A DNA stretch of 64,000 nucleotides from JAJPKK01 sp963781195. GTDB taxonomy: Bacteria > Pseudomonadota > Alphaproteobacteria > Rhizobiales > Xanthobacteraceae. Both the position numbers and the translations under genes were made by a program. Numbering within the stretch: position 1 is the first letter of the stretch; every line of letters begins with the position of its first letter. The notes beneath the pieces are model-generated. The model was not told the DNA's origin. It was given only the letters and a program-made list of their open reading frames with translations, and made no database searches. Positions 9,086 to 17,416 of this stretch are shown here, one piece after another. The DNA is taken from positions 1-64,000 of the forward strand of contig CAWAEZ010000003.1 in the NCBI GenBank assembly GCA_963781195.1, in the 5' to 3' direction.

Positions 9086-9466
9086 CTAGACCAGCTTGGC
9101 GCGAAGGCGACCGTACTCGTCAGCGGTTATCGATCCGGACTTCTTTAGCTGATCAAGCTTGGTAATTTCATCCGCAACACTAAAGCCGACAATGCTTCTC
9201 AATTCATCGCGCGCCTGTTGAGCCTGCTGAGCGTTACGCTCGGCCATGCCTTTCCCTTGCGTGATCAGGTAGGCGAAGATACCGAGGTAGGAGGCTACGA
9301 CCAGCGCCAGCACCCATGCCGCTTTACCCCAACCGGAAATGTCGTGACGTCTGAACAGGTCGCCGTAGATGACGACAAGCAGCCAGAACCACACCACGAA
9401 AGCGAACACCGCGATCATGTCCATCAGGAAATTTCGATAGGTGAAGCCCTCTTGAAAGAAAAACAT
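9086..9466 (-). CDS. Small two-helix membrane protein with SHOCT domain
   Basis: This 126-aa protein has two transmembrane helices, at about residues 15-35 and 49-68, resembling the phospholipase D N-terminal (PLDc_N-like) membrane region. It ends in a SHOCT domain (DEITKLDQLKKSGSITADEY). SHOCT motifs mediate oligomerisation or peptide interaction. The precise role of this combination is unknown. The start is well defined: AAGGAGG lies 8 nt before the ATG complementary to 9464-9466. Longer in-frame upstream sequence is Arg-rich and unlikely to be translated. It is convergent with gspK and appears monocistronic. Confidence 0.75.
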   Translation of the reverse strand: MFFFQEGFTYRNFLMDMIAVFAFVVWFWLLVVIYGDLFRRHDISGWGKAAWVLALVVASYLGIFAYLITQGKGMAERNAQQAQQARDELRSIVGFSVADEITKLDQLKKSGSITADEYGRLRAKLV

Positions 9467-9731
9467 CGCAATCCTCCTTGTGGAATTACGGTTCAGTCCT
9501 GTTCGTGATCTTTTCCGCGGTTTTGGTTTGCCGCGAGGCAAGGTCGTGGCCCGGGTCCAAATCAGGATGAACGAAAGAGGATCATCCTTCGCGCCGTGGC
9601 CGTCCCGATCAAATCGGATTTGTGGGACATCCGCTGACGCCTTGGTCGAATGGCACCGCGCCTCACACCCGAATCGCTTCCGGCGTGGCTCAGCCCGGCT
9701 GCGTTGCAAATATCATAGAACGGGCGCAGGT

Positions 9732-9890
9732 CTATCGGGTATCTCGAGCCGGCCGATGCAGCGACATCGCTCGCCGGGGCAGCCGTGCACCAGCCCTCGG
9801 CGACGTTTCTCCGATGCCGTCCTTCCGGATCATCAACCCGAAAAAGGCGGCTGCCAACGCAACCATCAATCCCATGGTGAGCACGCACAT
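9732..9890 (-). CDS. Possible 52-aa membrane peptide
   Basis: A short frame starts with a hydrophobic segment (MCVLTMGLMVALAAAFFGLM) followed by a basic tail rich in Arg. An AGGAAAGG sequence lies 8 nt upstream of the ATG. One transmembrane helix with a positive C-terminus fits a small membrane peptide, but no homologue is known to me and the frame could be chance. Confidence 0.35.
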   Translation of the reverse strand: MCVLTMGLMVALAAAFFGLMIRKDGIGETSPRAGARLPRRAMSLHRPARDTR

Positions 9891-10151
9891 GGTGACGTCC
9901 TTTCCTGCGGAGACGCCTGCGTAACCTACAGCAAAAGGCTGCCCTCGTAAGCCTCAGCGATCGCACCCGTCGGTAGCATTTGTTGTCGACCATCTCGCCC
10001 CGCACCCGTGGCGGGAAGCGGCCGGCGTTCGAAGCCGGAGGGCGGCATTGTGAACCCCGGCACAGTGCGTCACCGTCTTGCGCCGAGACGCTTCAACGGC
10101 CGCTGTGCCGGCTCGATTGGACGCCTCCGACTTGCGCCGGCAATGCTGAAC

Positions 10152-10742
10152 TCAATTGCGCCCCCGCCACCAGCGTCCAACACGCTTCCATGCGGTGCTC
10201 AAGCGAGAGGCGCGCGGCGCGTGAGCTTCCTCTTCCTTCGGGGTGGCCTTTGCCGGGCCCTTGTCCAGCACGAGTGGGGGTGTCTTCGCGGGCTTCACTG
10301 CCCGCGCGACCGGGGCGGCATCGCCGATTTCTTCCTCGAGCGTACCAATCGCTTTTCGAAGCAGGGAGATCGACCGCTCCTTGTTCTCTGAAAAATGTTG
10401 ACGCGTTTCCTGAGCCTTTGCGTCGTGTCGTGCCGGTCCGCCGCCTGAACCCGCGACGGCGCTGCGAGCGGTGACGTTGGCCAGATGTGGGCTGGGGTCG
10501 AGTATCGCGGCTTCGTTGTACAGCAGGTAGGCGGCCGTGCTGTAGCCGAATGCCGACGACAGAGCCTTGTCGATGGCAGCTTCAAGCGCCAGGACCGCCG
10601 GGGCGCGCCGGCGGGCTTTCTCAGGGTCGAATGCCTCGAGGCTTATGATGCACTTCTGCAATCGCTCAATGCGACGCCGCTTTTGTCCGACTGTCAGGGA
10701 TGGAGATCGGGGCTTGGGAGGCGGAACGGAACGTCGTGTCAT
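10152..10742 (-). CDS. Conserved hypothetical protein
   Basis: This 196-aa soluble-looking protein has the segments RRRIERLQKCIISLEAFDP and AAIDKALSSAFGYSTAAYLLYN, which I associate with an uncharacterised family in Bradyrhizobium relatives. The second half is rich in charged residues, with a probable helix (FSENKERSISLLRKAIGTLEEEI) and a basic C-terminus. AAGGGG precedes the ATG by about 5 nt. No signal peptide, transmembrane helix or catalytic motif is visible. It stands alone on the minus strand and no function can be assigned. Confidence 0.65.
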   Translation of the reverse strand: MTRRSVPPPKPRSPSLTVGQKRRRIERLQKCIISLEAFDPEKARRRAPAVLALEAAIDKALSSAFGYSTAAYLLYNEAAILDPSPHLANVTARSAVAGSGGGPARHDAKAQETRQHFSENKERSISLLRKAIGTLEEEIGDAAPVARAVKPAKTPPLVLDKGPAKATPKEEEAHAPRASRLSTAWKRVGRWWRGRN

Positions 10743-11253
10743 GCGAACCCCTTCGTTGGGTAAATTGCGAGCGGCCAGTCTGCCTCAATCCGCTCCGGCA
10801 GGGCTATCCGTACCGGCTTATGAAACAGTCACGCCGGGTCCCTGGCGGCACACCTCGCGACCGGCGCACGAGACGAGGCGCCCCGTCGGGCCTTGGCCGA
10901 CGAATGCCCGAAACGCTGAGCGAGATCACAACCTATGATCCCTCGCGCCGGATTTCGACATCCTCCGCACAGCAAATAATGAGGGCTTCAGCAGACTGCG
11001 GATCCCACCGATTGACAATAGGGACAAGAACGCCCTAGACCGACGATCACATGATAAGCTCGCGTCGTGCGAGGTCCGCGAACCAAGCTCATCCGAGTTC
11101 GCATGGCACGTGCATCTCAGGGGACTGGTCGGCTTCACCTTGCGTCTCTTTGCCCCACACGCGCTCTATCATGGAAGTCCGCGATCATAGAAGACCGTAA
11201 CGTTCGGCTTTCTATCTCTTCTTTAGGCTCGGCACGCGAATGGAACCGGTTTG
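10743..11253. other. 0.5-kb intergenic region
   Basis: No recognisable gene lies here. It separates the divergent hypothetical gene (minus) and the DUF6481 gene (plus), so promoters for both are expected, but I could not pick out convincing -35/-10 pairs. Short open frames here show no family resemblance. Confidence 0.5.
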
Positions 11254-11598
11254 ATGAATGCGTTCAAAAAAAGCGAAGATTTCAACGAGCGGCTGAGCAC
11301 AGCCGCGAAGGCCAAGCAAGACATGTTGGAAAAGTTTCGCGCGCGACCGACCGCGGACGCCCTAGCGGTACAGCAGGCCGCCCGCCTTGCGACCAGCCAG
11401 GCTCGCGAAGCCCGAAAGGCGGCCCGCGCAGCCGAAACCGCGCGTCTCCAGGCAGAGGCAATGCGCCAGGCCGCCGAGGAGCAGGCCCAGAAGGCAGCGG
11501 TGGAAGCCGAGCAACTCGATCGAGAAGCCAGCCTGGAAGCTGAGCGCAAGGCCGCTCGCGATGCCCGCTATGCCGCCCGCAAGGCCCGGCAGCGGTAA
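11254..11598 (+). CDS. DUF6481 family protein
   Basis: This 114-aa protein is highly helical and Ala/Glu/Arg-rich. It starts MNAFKKSEDFNERLSTAAKA and ends in a basic repeat-like tail (DARYAARKARQR), the layout of the DUF6481 family common in alphaproteobacteria. The middle is probably a long single helix or coiled coil. Function is unknown. The ATG at 11254 is preferred, though a TTG directly before it is also in frame. It is transcribed alone. Confidence 0.8.
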   Translation: MNAFKKSEDFNERLSTAAKAKQDMLEKFRARPTADALAVQQAARLATSQAREARKAARAAETARLQAEAMRQAAEEQAQKAAVEAEQLDREASLEAERKAARDARYAARKARQR

Positions 11599-11716
11599 TC
11601 ACGGGAAGGCAAAGCCGCTCAGCCGCGACGGGAAAATCAGGCGGGTCATGCGACTCCAGTTGCGGTAGGATCGCGTTTTCTGTGTTCGCCTCGATGGCAC
11701 CACTGACGGAGTCGAT

Positions 11717-12490
11717 ATGTCCGCGTCGTCGTGCAGGAAATCGCCAAGCCGCCGCCCCCTCGCACGATCCGGCGCGACGATCGCCATCGGGCTCGGGATC
11801 GCTTATGCGCTCGCTGCGGCTCCCGCGATGGCGGACACGCAGGTCAGGGGGAATCCTCAAGCCGCGAGCGTGCAAGCTCAGAATGCCACGGTAGAGGAAA
11901 TCCTGGTCGCGCTAAGCAACGAGTTCAACGTGCAATTCCGGTCGTCGGCCGATCTCAATAAACGCCTCACCGGCACCTATGAAGGCTCTTTGCAGCAGGT
12001 GGTCTCGCACGTTCTCAAAGGCTACGACTTCGTGGTGAAGTCCGGGACCGGCGGCGTCGAAATCACGCTGCTCGGCGCTGGAAAGTCGACGAAGGTCATC
12101 GGGGGGGCCGCGGCGGCAAAATCCGAGCGGCGGCCCGATACTGGGACCTCCAGCGCTGGGACCTTCGGTGCCGCAGCGGGCACCGTACTTCCGGTACCTG
12201 TCGCCACGTCCGATGGGCCGACACCGGTGATCAAGATCGCGGAGGGGCCGGCCCCGGTTCCCATGCCTGTCATGCCCTCGTCGGGCCCGGCGCCGGTTCC
12301 CGTCCCGCGTATCGGAATGGGGCTCCTTCCCGCGCCTGCGCCGCCGACGCCCGGTGCGGCTCCGACGCCCGTTCCACCGATGCCGAGCGCATCTTCAGTT
12401 CTTCCGCCCGGATCGGTGAGCGCCGCACCCGCAATGACGCCGTCGCCTTCCGCCGCCTCACCGCCGGTTCCGCCGCCGCCGGCTGATTAG
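11717..12490 (+). CDS. Secreted STN-domain protein with proline-rich tail
   Basis: A basic N-terminus and a hydrophobic stretch (IAIGLGIAYALAAAPAMA, cleavage near residue 39) indicate export. Residues ~50-115 (VEEILVALSNEFNVQFRSS followed by LTGTYEGSLQQVVSHVLKGY) match the STN fold, the short N-terminal domain found in secretins and TonB-dependent receptors. The remaining ~140 residues are Pro/Ala/Val-rich with repeats such as GPAPVP. No secretin pore or barrel follows, so the STN module stands alone on a flexible tail. It may bind or signal to an outer-membrane partner, possibly linked to the nearby pseudopilin genes, but this is inference. Confidence 0.7.
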   Translation: MSASSCRKSPSRRPLARSGATIAIGLGIAYALAAAPAMADTQVRGNPQAASVQAQNATVEEILVALSNEFNVQFRSSADLNKRLTGTYEGSLQQVVSHVLKGYDFVVKSGTGGVEITLLGAGKSTKVIGGAAAAKSERRPDTGTSSAGTFGAAAGTVLPVPVATSDGPTPVIKIAEGPAPVPMPVMPSSGPAPVPVPRIGMGLLPAPAPPTPGAAPTPVPPMPSASSVLPPGSVSAAPAMTPSPSAASPPVPPPPAD

Positions 12491-12518
12491 ACGAGACGAG
12501 CGCGCTCGCCGCGGCGCC

Positions 12519-13584
12519 TCACGTCGGCTTGTCCCTCTCGCCGTCAGGCGCCGCCGCTGGAAGCCCGGTGGGGCGGCGCCCAATTTTTATGAATCCGCGT
12601 TGGATGAACCACCCGAGGGTGAGCAGCATCATCAAGGTCGGAAACGTGACGCCGAGGACGAAAAACGCCGTCTCGGTCTGGAGCGCCGCCGTCATCCAGG
12701 CGAAGTTCATCCCGAAGAACCCGGTCACGGCCGTGATCGGAAGAAAAATCAACGATACCAGGGTGAGGCGATTGATCTGCTCCCCCTGTCGCTGCGCCAT
12801 CGCGTTCGCCGCGTCATGGAGTATGTCGGACATCCGACGACGACGCTCCTGAACCTGCTCCTGGAAGTCATCGACTTCGTCAGCGTAATCGTTCAATTCC
12901 TCGGCGCCGCGCGGGTCCATGCCGGGCATCATTTCGATCCCGACCACAGCGGAACGCACCGCGCTCGCGTATCGATCGAGACCGCTCCAGGTGGAGTGAA
13001 AGTCCTGGCGCCGGTTCGCCATTCGCGAAAAGTCCGCGCTGATCGTTCCATCGTCGAGTTGCACGCGCAGTTGATCCAACTGAGCATCGTATCGGCGGAT
13101 GGCGTGGTCGAGCGTGCCGAGGAGCAATTGCAAAACGATGGCGGCGGCCAGATAGGGGCTTTTCCCCACCTCGACGATCTGCTCGACAAAATGTTCGCGA
13201 ATATGGTCGAGGTCCGCGGGATCGCCTTTCCAGACGGTCAGGATGCGCCGATCGCTGCACAGCAGGTGCACCTCGATGAGCTTCCCCGAGGAGTTCGGCC
13301 AGCCAAGTCACCGCCCGAAGCTTTCGCTGTCCGATCACCAGGCGGCCGGCCTGCGCAAAGCGCTGCAGCCAGGCGATATCGGTGTCTTCCAGCCCGATAT
13401 TTACGAGCAAGTTCCTCCGCTCGGCGTCATCGCCTCCGCAAACGTCGAGCCAGCAGAATGACGTGCCGGTGATGTGCTCCATGACGGCGGACGGGGCGGC
13501 AATCGGCATCACGCCCCGCGCATCCACGATCACGGCAATCGTCGCTGAAGGCACCTCCGGAACGGACGTCACCCGGGCACTCAT
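12519..13584 (-). pseudogene. CorA/ZntB-family metal transporter, one frameshift
   Basis: Both parts of a CorA-type divalent-cation channel are present in adjacent frames. The N-terminal cytoplasmic part (MSARVTSVPEVPSATIAVIV through TWLAELLG) runs to about 13287. The rest (EVHLLCSDRRILTVWKGDPA, long helices, two C-terminal membrane helices and the signature GMN in VTGFFGMNFAW) runs to 12519. Removing one G from the GGGG run at 13284-13287 (minus strand) joins them as LLGKLIEVHLLC. The sequence is otherwise intact, so this could be a sequencing error rather than a dead gene. ZntB members export or import zinc, but metal choice cannot be read here. It converges on the STN gene. Confidence 0.85.
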
Positions 13585-13943
13585 CTCTGGAATGAATCGA
13601 AGAGCCGATTTATCGCCCGACAGAAGCCTGCAAATCGTGAATGCAATATGAAATGGATGCCGTTCAACGCTCGGAGTCGACGTTCATCGGAGTCAGCTCC
13701 CGTCGCCCCGCCCGATCGTTGCGCCCAAACTTGACAGTCGCGTGACGTCGGCTGGTGCATTGCAAAACGCCGAGAAGCGGATCGCGGAGGGCCCGCGCCG
13801 GCGGCTGACCGATCCCTCCCCATTGACCCAACCGATCGACCACAACCACTTCACCGCAACCGTCGCGGCCGTATCCAATTTGGCGAGATGCCGCGGCCCC
13901 TGTAGTCTGGGCGGCAGGGTTCTAGGACCCTTCGGAGGGTCGG
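13585..13943. other. 0.36-kb intergenic region
   Basis: It lies between the divergent CorA-family gene and the first Bug receptor gene. I see no coding region I can support and no clear regulatory palindrome; promoters for both flanking genes presumably lie here. Confidence 0.45.
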
Positions 13944-14942
13944 ATGCCGGGACTGGCTTTCTCACGTTGTGTGCGCGCGCTGTCTCTGCGGGCGGGCCTC
14001 GCTGCCGCGGGGATTTTCCTTTCGCTGCACGCGTCCCCGGCCGCCGACTACCCGGACAGACCGATCCGCTTGCTGGTCCCCTTCCCGGCCGGAGGTGCCG
14101 TCGATCTCGTCGCTCGCCTTTTCACGGCGCGGATGGCCGAGGAGCTCGGACGGGCTTTCGTGATCGAGAACCGGACCGGTGCCGGCGGCGTGATCGCGAC
14201 CGAGGCGACGGCGCGGGCGGCGCCGGACGGCTACACGCTGCTGCTCACCACGCCCAATCATACCATCAACGCCGCGCTCAATGCGAAGCTTCCGTACAAT
14301 TCCGAGAAAGACCTCGTCCCGATCTCCATCGTGGCCGAGGTGCCCGAACTGCTGGTAAGCCACCCGGCGGCGCCGTTCGAAACCTTCCAGGGCTTCGTCG
14401 ACTACGCGAAAAAGAACCCGGGGAAGCTCAATTATGCATCCGCCGGCAACGGGACATTGCCCCACGTCACCATGGAGCTGCTGCTGCGCCGCGTCGGCGT
14501 GACGGTCGCCCACATTCCCTACCGCGGCGCGGCGCCGGCGATGACCGACCTGCTGGCCGGACAGGTGCAGCTCAAGATGGACACCTACACGACGTCGGCG
14601 CCATTCATCGCCGATCATCGCCTGCGCGCCCTCGCAATCGCGAGCCGCGGGCGTTCGGCGCTGTTGCCGGACCTTCCGACCGTCGCGGAGATGGGGCTCC
14701 CGGGTTACGAGGGCGTCCTGTGGATGGGTCTCATGGCTCCGGCGGGCACCCCGCGGCCGATCGTCGACAAGCTCGCGGCCACGGCGCAAGCCGCCGCACG
14801 CGTGCCGGCACTCACCGAACGCCTCAAGCATGACGGCGTCGATCCCGGCGGCGGCGCGCCGCAGGCCTTCGCGGCCCTCATCACGCGAGAGATCCGGCAG
14901 TGGCGCGAGCTCGCCCGGTCGGCCAAGATCACGCTCGACTGA
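13944..14942 (+). CDS. Bug-family (TctC-like) solute-binding protein
   Basis: This is a periplasmic receptor of the tripartite tricarboxylate transporter type, binding small carboxylates. A signal peptide ends near SLHASPAADYP, and the mature start YPDRPIRLLVPFPAGGAVDL is the Bug signature. The ligand-loop motifs GAGGVIATEA and YRGAAPAMTDLLAGQV are present. Length is 332 aa, normal for the family. No TctA/TctB membrane partners are nearby, which is common for Bug genes. The adjacent LigI-like amidohydrolase (30 bp downstream, same strand) suggests uptake of a pyrone or aromatic acid, but the ligand is inferred. Confidence 0.9.
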   Translation: MPGLAFSRCVRALSLRAGLAAAGIFLSLHASPAADYPDRPIRLLVPFPAGGAVDLVARLFTARMAEELGRAFVIENRTGAGGVIATEATARAAPDGYTLLLTTPNHTINAALNAKLPYNSEKDLVPISIVAEVPELLVSHPAAPFETFQGFVDYAKKNPGKLNYASAGNGTLPHVTMELLLRRVGVTVAHIPYRGAAPAMTDLLAGQVQLKMDTYTTSAPFIADHRLRALAIASRGRSALLPDLPTVAEMGLPGYEGVLWMGLMAPAGTPRPIVDKLAATAQAAARVPALTERLKHDGVDPGGGAPQAFAALITREIRQWRELARSAKITLD

Positions 14943-14972
14943 CCTCCCCGCACAATCCCACGAGGAGAGCGA

Positions 14973-15845
14973 ATGGCGATCCTGACCCAAGGACCGGACC
15001 CCGACCCGAAGCGTCCACGGCTCGCGCTGCCGCCGGGCGCCTGCGACACCCACATCCACCTGTTCGGCCCGGCCGCGAATTATCCGTTTGCGCCGGACAG
15101 CCCCTACATCTCGCGCGACGCCCTGCCGGAAACCTATATCGCCCTCCAGGACGTGACGGGATTGAGCCGCGCGGTCATCGTCAGCGGCGGCGGCTACGGG
15201 CGCAACTATCAACTGATGGCGGACACCCTGGCGCGCTTTCCAGACCGCTTCCGCGGCGTTGCCTTGATGCCGGACGACACCGACAGCGCGGAATTCGCCA
15301 GGCTCGGCCGGCTCGGCGTGCGCGGGCTGCGCATGATCAGCGAAAAGCGCGGCGCTCATCTCCCGACCTATTCGCGTGAGGTTGCGGCACGCGCCCACGA
15401 GCACGGCTGGCACGTCCAATTCTATCCGCAAGGCACCGACATTCTCGAATACGCCGACAAGCTCCTGGCGCTGCCAAACGTCATCGTGCTCGACCACTTT
15501 GCCAGCATTCCCGCCGCCGGCGGCACCGACCAGGCCGCCTTCAAGACCTTGCTGCGGATGCTCGACAGCGGTCGCGTGTGGGTGAAGCTGTCGGGACCGA
15601 TGCGCTGTACGCCGCAGAACGTCCCCTACCCCGACGTGACCCCGCTCGCGCGCGCGCTCGTGCGCCACGCCCCGGAGCGCCTCGTCTGGGGAAGCGACTG
15701 GCCTCACGTCAATCTCGATGGCCGTGAGATGCCCAATGACGGAGACCTCGTCGATCTCATCGCCGAATGGATCCCCGACGCCGCGACGCGAAAGCAGATC
15801 CTGGTCGACAATGCCTGCACGCTCTACGGCTTCCCGCCCGGCTAG
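14973..15845 (+). CDS. LigI-like amidohydrolase (2-pyrone-4,6-dicarboxylate hydrolase family)
   Basis: This is a TIM-barrel metal-dependent hydrolase of 290 aa. Metal-binding CDTHIHLFGP (residues ~25-34) and the C-terminal RLVWGSDWPHVNL, carrying the barrel Asp, place it with 2-pyrone-4,6-dicarboxylate lactonase and relatives in the amidohydrolase superfamily. Such enzymes hydrolyse lactones formed in aromatic-acid breakdown. An AGGAGAG sequence precedes the ATG. It follows the Bug receptor as a likely two-gene unit. The substrate is not defined by sequence, and a second enzyme of this type occurs at 20314-21183. Confidence 0.85.
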   Translation: MAILTQGPDPDPKRPRLALPPGACDTHIHLFGPAANYPFAPDSPYISRDALPETYIALQDVTGLSRAVIVSGGGYGRNYQLMADTLARFPDRFRGVALMPDDTDSAEFARLGRLGVRGLRMISEKRGAHLPTYSREVAARAHEHGWHVQFYPQGTDILEYADKLLALPNVIVLDHFASIPAAGGTDQAAFKTLLRMLDSGRVWVKLSGPMRCTPQNVPYPDVTPLARALVRHAPERLVWGSDWPHVNLDGREMPNDGDLVDLIAEWIPDAATRKQILVDNACTLYGFPPG

Positions 15846-15920
15846 CAGACCGCACGATCGGGCATTGACCTGAATCAAGGCCGCGGAATCGCCGCGGCCG
15901 ACCGCGGCCGGTACCGGGGT

Positions 15921-16385
15921 TCAAGTTCTCCCGGTCCGCGCAGCCCTGAGAACCGCGCGGACAATCCGGTTATGGGTGCCGCAGCGGCACAGATTGCCGG
16001 CGAGCCCCAGGCGAATCTCCGCCTCGCTCGGTTCCTGGATGCGGTCGAGCAGCGCCTTGGCCAACATGACCATGCCGGGGATGCAGTAGCCGCACTGCAC
16101 CGCCTGCTCCGCGATGAATGCGGTCAACAGCGGGTGCGGACGTCCGACCGTGCCGAGACCTTCGAGTGTCGTGATCTCCGATTCCCCGAGTTCGCCGATG
16201 GGCGCGATGCAGGAGCGCATCGGAGCGCCGTCGACGAGCACTGTGCAGGCGCCGCATTGGCCAAGGCCGCAACCGAACTTGGCGGCATTGAGTTCGAGAT
16301 CGTTGCGCAGCACATAGAGCAGCGGCGTATCCGGCTCGGCGCTCACGCTATGCACCGCACCGTTGACCTTGAGGCTGACAGCCAT
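15921..16385 (-). CDS. [2Fe-2S] subunit of a molybdenum hydroxylase (IorA-like), orphan
   Basis: This 154-aa electron-transfer subunit carries two [2Fe-2S] clusters. The plant-ferredoxin-type ligands are Cys39, Cys44, Cys47 and Cys59 (FGCGLGQCGACTVLVDG). The second cluster uses Cys98, Cys101, Cys133 and Cys135 (CGYCIPG and LCRCGTHNR). The GTHNRI ending is typical of isoquinoline 1-oxidoreductase alpha-type subunits. These normally sit beside a molybdopterin large subunit, but none is adjacent: the next genes on both sides run on the opposite strand. It may partner with a distant large subunit or be the remainder of a lost operon. The diheme cytochrome 245 bp away is the kind of acceptor such enzymes use. 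Confidence 0.85.
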   Translation of the reverse strand: MAVSLKVNGAVHSVSAEPDTPLLYVLRNDLELNAAKFGCGLGQCGACTVLVDGAPMRSCIAPIGELGESEITTLEGLGTVGRPHPLLTAFIAEQAVQCGYCIPGMVMLAKALLDRIQEPSEAEIRLGLAGNLCRCGTHNRIVRAVLRAARTGRT

Positions 16386-16630
16386 GCCGCAATGCTCCGC
16401 TGCAAGTCAGAATACGTATCCTGCTCCGGCTTCGACGCGCCGTCGAGGGCCTGAAAGCGTGCCGGCAGGCGACGCCGTTTAGTTTCGCGGAGCAGCCAAC
16501 GACTCCCTCGCGAGTATCGGCGATGCTGCAGCGCACGCAGTGATGGCGCGCAGTTCTTGCGCCCCACCCCCGACTGCGGCATGTTTTAGGTGATCTCGGC
16601 AAGTCGGCGTTCAAACAGGGGAGCGTAACT

Positions 16631-17257
16631 ATGACCAAACCTCGCCCGGCTGTTATCGGAGTTCTTGCCGCGCTGGGCGCGCTGGCCGGGACCGCGAATG
16701 CCGCCGAGACAGGCGCGCCACATGCCATCGAGAGGCCCGCCCTCGCCACGCCGGGAAATACCGCCGAGGCGAAGGCCGTCCTCGGCGCCAAGCTGCTGGT
16801 TTGCAATACCTGTCATGGCGCGAATGGCGAACCCCGAAGTGTGGCCACGCCCATCATCTGGGGTTTGCAGGAGAGTTACCTCGTCAAGCAGCTCCAGGAC
16901 TTCCAGACTGGCGACCGCGACAACGATGTCATGACCTGGATGGCGACAGCCCTCTCGCAGGCGGAGCTCGCGCCTGTGGCCGCTTATTTCGCAAAAAAGA
17001 ACTGGCCGGCGCGCTCTGCCGGCAACGGTGCAACGCCGCCCACCGCGGTGGCCGTATGCCAGGCGTGTCACCAGCAAAACTTGGCGGGTGGGCTGCCGGC
17101 GCCGCGATTGGCCGGCCAGAAATATGAATACCTCGTCGAGGCCATGCGACGCTATGCCGACGGCGAGCGGACGAACAACGCGGAAATGATGAACATCATG
17201 AAGGCGCTTTCGCCGGCCGAGCGGGAGGAGATGGCACGTTACATCTCCAGTCTGTGA
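16631..17257 (+). CDS. Diheme cytochrome c (c4/c553-like)
   Basis: This 208-aa periplasmic cytochrome has a signal peptide (VIGVLAALGALAGTANA). Two heme-attachment sites are visible: CNTCH (residues 58-62) and CQACH (143-147). The two-domain layout with a Met-containing second half resembles cytochrome c4 and related electron carriers. It is followed by soxC and a soxD-like gene on the same strand, so it may carry electrons from sulfite oxidation to a terminal oxidase. A role with the adjacent [2Fe-2S] subunit is also possible. Confidence 0.85.
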   Translation: MTKPRPAVIGVLAALGALAGTANAAETGAPHAIERPALATPGNTAEAKAVLGAKLLVCNTCHGANGEPRSVATPIIWGLQESYLVKQLQDFQTGDRDNDVMTWMATALSQAELAPVAAYFAKKNWPARSAGNGATPPTAVAVCQACHQQNLAGGLPAPRLAGQKYEYLVEAMRRYADGERTNNAEMMNIMKALSPAEREEMARYISSL

Positions 17258-17416
17258 TCGACGGGAGCCGGCTGCGCGTCGAGACGTCGATGTGATGTTT
17301 ACCGGAGCCGCGTCCGTTGACAGGCTGACGATTTCACTCAACACTCTAAAATAGCCGGCAAAGGCGTTGCGCCCGAGCCAGCTCAAATCGAAAAACTCAG
17401 GAATACGGGAGGCACC

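Noticed and set aside
13962..15878. A 638-codon minus-strand open frame opposite the Bug and LigI-like genes
   Set aside because: The plus-strand genes have clear family motifs and start signals. The antisense frame is Arg/Gly-rich with no domain, typical of GC-rich antisense shadows.
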